This document shows, in pieces, positions 52,284 through 53,619 of a stretch of DNA of 53,619 bases; position 1 is the first letter of the stretch; each line of letters starts with the position of its first letter. The stretch is from the NCBI GenBank assembly GCA_036498905.1, contig DASYER010000066.1:1-53619 (forward strand), read 5' to 3'. Both the position numbers and the translations under genes were made by a program. A model generated the notes under the pieces. It had not been told where the DNA came from. It worked only from the letters and a program-made list of their open reading frames with translations, and did no database searches. Origin of the DNA: DAIDKA01 sp036498905 (GTDB taxonomy: Bacteria > Pseudomonadota > Gammaproteobacteria > Steroidobacterales > Steroidobacteraceae).

Positions 52284-53303
52284 ATGAGAACATGGACGGC
52301 GCTGTTGCTGGTTTCCACAACTGTCGTGATGGCACGCCCGGCGTGTGCTGATCCGGTTTCGGGGTTTGTGCATGCTCCGGCCGTAAATGAGCACCTAGAC
52401 GAGATAAAGCTGAACATTGATGACAAACGCTCAATCGAGGTACTAAGCGCATTCGCACGTACTGACCCGGATGGTACAAGCCACATCGCGCAAATTGACG
52501 ATCATTTGAGTTATAAGACGCTTTATTACATCGGTGAAGACGGCGTCCCGGGAATCGGCGGTGCGTTGATCCGCACGGACGGCAGTGCGCGCCGCGTACT
52601 TGCGAAGACGAACGAAACAGCCTATCCGGGGCAAACTTCTGCAATCAACATTAGTGTGTGTGGCGAGCGTATTATCTTGATCGCTGGGGGCGGTAATTCG
52701 GGACGCTGCAGTGATCTGCCGCCCTTGGTGAAGCCGGATCCGGCATTGAACCAGTGCGAGCTTTCTTGCAATGGGCCATACGAAGGAATGCCGGCGACGA
52801 TCGCTTCCCGGTCCCGTATCGCACCAGAGTCGGAGCCAGGAGAACCACTTCGAATCTCCGGTCTGGTAGTGGATTCGGGTGGACGCCCTATGGCGGGTGT
52901 CATCATTTACGCATACCACACAAATCGGCTTGGCATTTATCCCCCTCCCGTCCCGGCGCGTAGCCAGGACTCCGAGGCGCAGGGTCAGCTGCGGGGTTGG
53001 GTTCGCACCGACTCAAATGGCCGCTACACCTTCGAAACTATTCGGCCCGGGAGTTATCCGCATTCAACCAACCCCCAGCATGTGCACATGCACATCATAG
53101 AGCCAGGTTGCGAAACGCACTTTCTTAAGGACACTCAATTCAGCGACGATCCGATGCAGGGCAAGCTAACTGCTGCTGAGCGAACGCGTAATGACCGATT
53201 CGCGATCATTGAGACGCCAATAAAGACGGCGAGTGGATGGGAAGTGACTCGTAATATTCAAATTTCCGAGAACGTAGAAAACTACAAGCCCTGCCTGAAG
53301 TAG
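52284..53303 (+). CDS. Exported intradiol ring-cleavage dioxygenase-like protein with extra N-terminal domain
   Basis: The 339-residue product has a signal peptide (cleavage near CA-DP at about 22) and an unrecognised N-terminal domain (about 25-180) with cysteines at 126, 142, 158 and 162. From about 188 it carries the intradiol dioxygenase core: PLRISGLVVDSGGRPMAGVIIYAYHTNRLGIYPPP, GQLRGWVRTDSNGRYTFETIRPG and YPHSTNPQHVHMHI. Y219, Y258, H266 and H268 match the four ferric-iron ligands of protocatechuate/catechol dioxygenases, so it may be catalytic. An exported intradiol enzyme is unusual; the substrate could be an extracellular aromatic or quinone. Confidence 0.85.
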   Translation: MRTWTALLLVSTTVVMARPACADPVSGFVHAPAVNEHLDEIKLNIDDKRSIEVLSAFARTDPDGTSHIAQIDDHLSYKTLYYIGEDGVPGIGGALIRTDGSARRVLAKTNETAYPGQTSAINISVCGERIILIAGGGNSGRCSDLPPLVKPDPALNQCELSCNGPYEGMPATIASRSRIAPESEPGEPLRISGLVVDSGGRPMAGVIIYAYHTNRLGIYPPPVPARSQDSEAQGQLRGWVRTDSNGRYTFETIRPGSYPHSTNPQHVHMHIIEPGCETHFLKDTQFSDDPMQGKLTAAERTRNDRFAIIETPIKTASGWEVTRNIQISENVENYKPCLK

Positions 53304-53312
53304 CCGGCACCG

Positions 53313-53334
53313 CCTCGATGGCAATGCGAGGTTT
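53313..53334 (+). terminator. Weak terminator-like hairpin after the intradiol-like gene
   Basis: CCTCG (53313-53317), a 9-nt loop, CGAGG (53327-53331), then TTT. The stem is short, so termination efficiency is doubtful. It sits 10 nt past the stop. Confidence 0.35.
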
Positions 53335-53430
53335 CCCTCCACGGTCGCGCAGACTGGCGCGGACAACACCGAAGCTGTAGTTTTCAATGGCGCGCGATTT
53401 ATAGTTGAGGCGATCTATGGAGTTGAGCAG

Positions 53431-53619
53431 TTGTCTCGGAATCTACAAGCCCTTATCGTAGCCGCCGCGATTTTTGCCAGCATCGGCGCCGCTTTCAGCG
53501 CTGAGCAACCGCCAACCTCCAACGTTGGTTCTACGGACAGCGGTTCGGGAGGCGCGTCTAAGGCATTGGACGCAGGCATGCCGACGGCAAGACGTCCTGA
53601 ACCGGGGGAGTCGGAAACC
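53431..53619 (+). CDS. Exported protein, partial at window end
   Basis: A TTG at 53431 follows GGAG (53419-53422) by 8 nt and opens a frame that stays open to the last base (63 codons). The product starts with a Sec signal (LIVAAAIFASIGAAFSA-EQ) and continues Pro/Ser/Gly-rich (PPTSNVGSTDSGSGGASK). An ATG at 53417 in another frame meets a stop quickly. The family cannot be judged from this fragment. Confidence 0.5.
   Translation, partial: MSRNLQALIVAAAIFASIGAAFSAEQPPTSNVGSTDSGSGGASKALDAGMPTARRPEPGESET

Overview
This window is a GC-rich proteobacterial chromosome segment. Gene styles (TonB receptor with PepSY partner, AAHS transporter, SigF/NrsF, DUF692/DUF2063 cassette) suggest a gammaproteobacterium near the Nevskiales/Steroidobacter/Xanthomonad groups; that placement is inference from gene content only.

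Positions 22-8103 hold one leftward gene string that probably forms an operon: TonB-dependent receptor, PepSY membrane protein, AraC regulator with GyrI-like domain, MetE-C-terminal-like zinc enzyme, small exported protein, and a Tat-exported thiamine-diphosphate enzyme. It looks like an uncharacterised uptake-plus-catabolism locus. A Sec-exported NADP-dependent reductase-like protein (8203-8934) follows. Divergent from it lies a complete, tightly coupled high-affinity potassium system (30-codon ORF, kdpF, kdpA, kdpB, kdpC, kdpD, kdpE; 9078-17172), then a CopC/CopD pair, an unknown 124-residue protein, an aromatic-acid-type MFS symporter and a Bcp-type peroxiredoxin.

A tRNA-Ala(CGC) with its own promoter (20911-21071) marks a boundary. 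Just downstream are 10-bp-phased repeats of the kind seen at integration sites, then a decayed IS3-family transposase. The accessory-looking part follows. An outer-membrane barrel candidate is followed by an ECF sigma factor/anti-sigma pair of the SigF-NrsF type. Three promoter-like sites of identical architecture, GTAAC-(A/C/T) - 16 nt - CGTAT(G/T), precede the sigma gene, a divergent secreted beta-propeller gene, and a DUF2282-DUF692-DUF2063-DoxX cassette (32539-35085). That cassette matches the bufferin (copper-binding, MNIO-modified peptide) systems of Caulobacter. Between them sit a TetR-controlled glutathione-transferase/SDR/ABM operon and two exported thioredoxin-fold proteins. After the cassette, on the same strand, come a DUF1223 protein, a patatin-like hydrolase, a DoxX-NDH-2 fusion and an aldehyde dehydrogenase. 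Together this reads as a metal/oxidant/electrophile stress region.

Positions 40858-53619 carry a metallo-beta-lactamase-fold hydrolase, a second ECF sigma factor with a small membrane protein, and a tandem duplication of very large secreted G8-domain/beta-helix proteins, each copy with its own leader and terminator. Then come several exported proteins: SRPBCC, SGNH hydrolase, an intradiol-dioxygenase-like protein with an unknown N-terminal domain, and a protein cut by the window end.

No rRNA, CRISPR array, intact insertion sequence or phage structural gene was seen.
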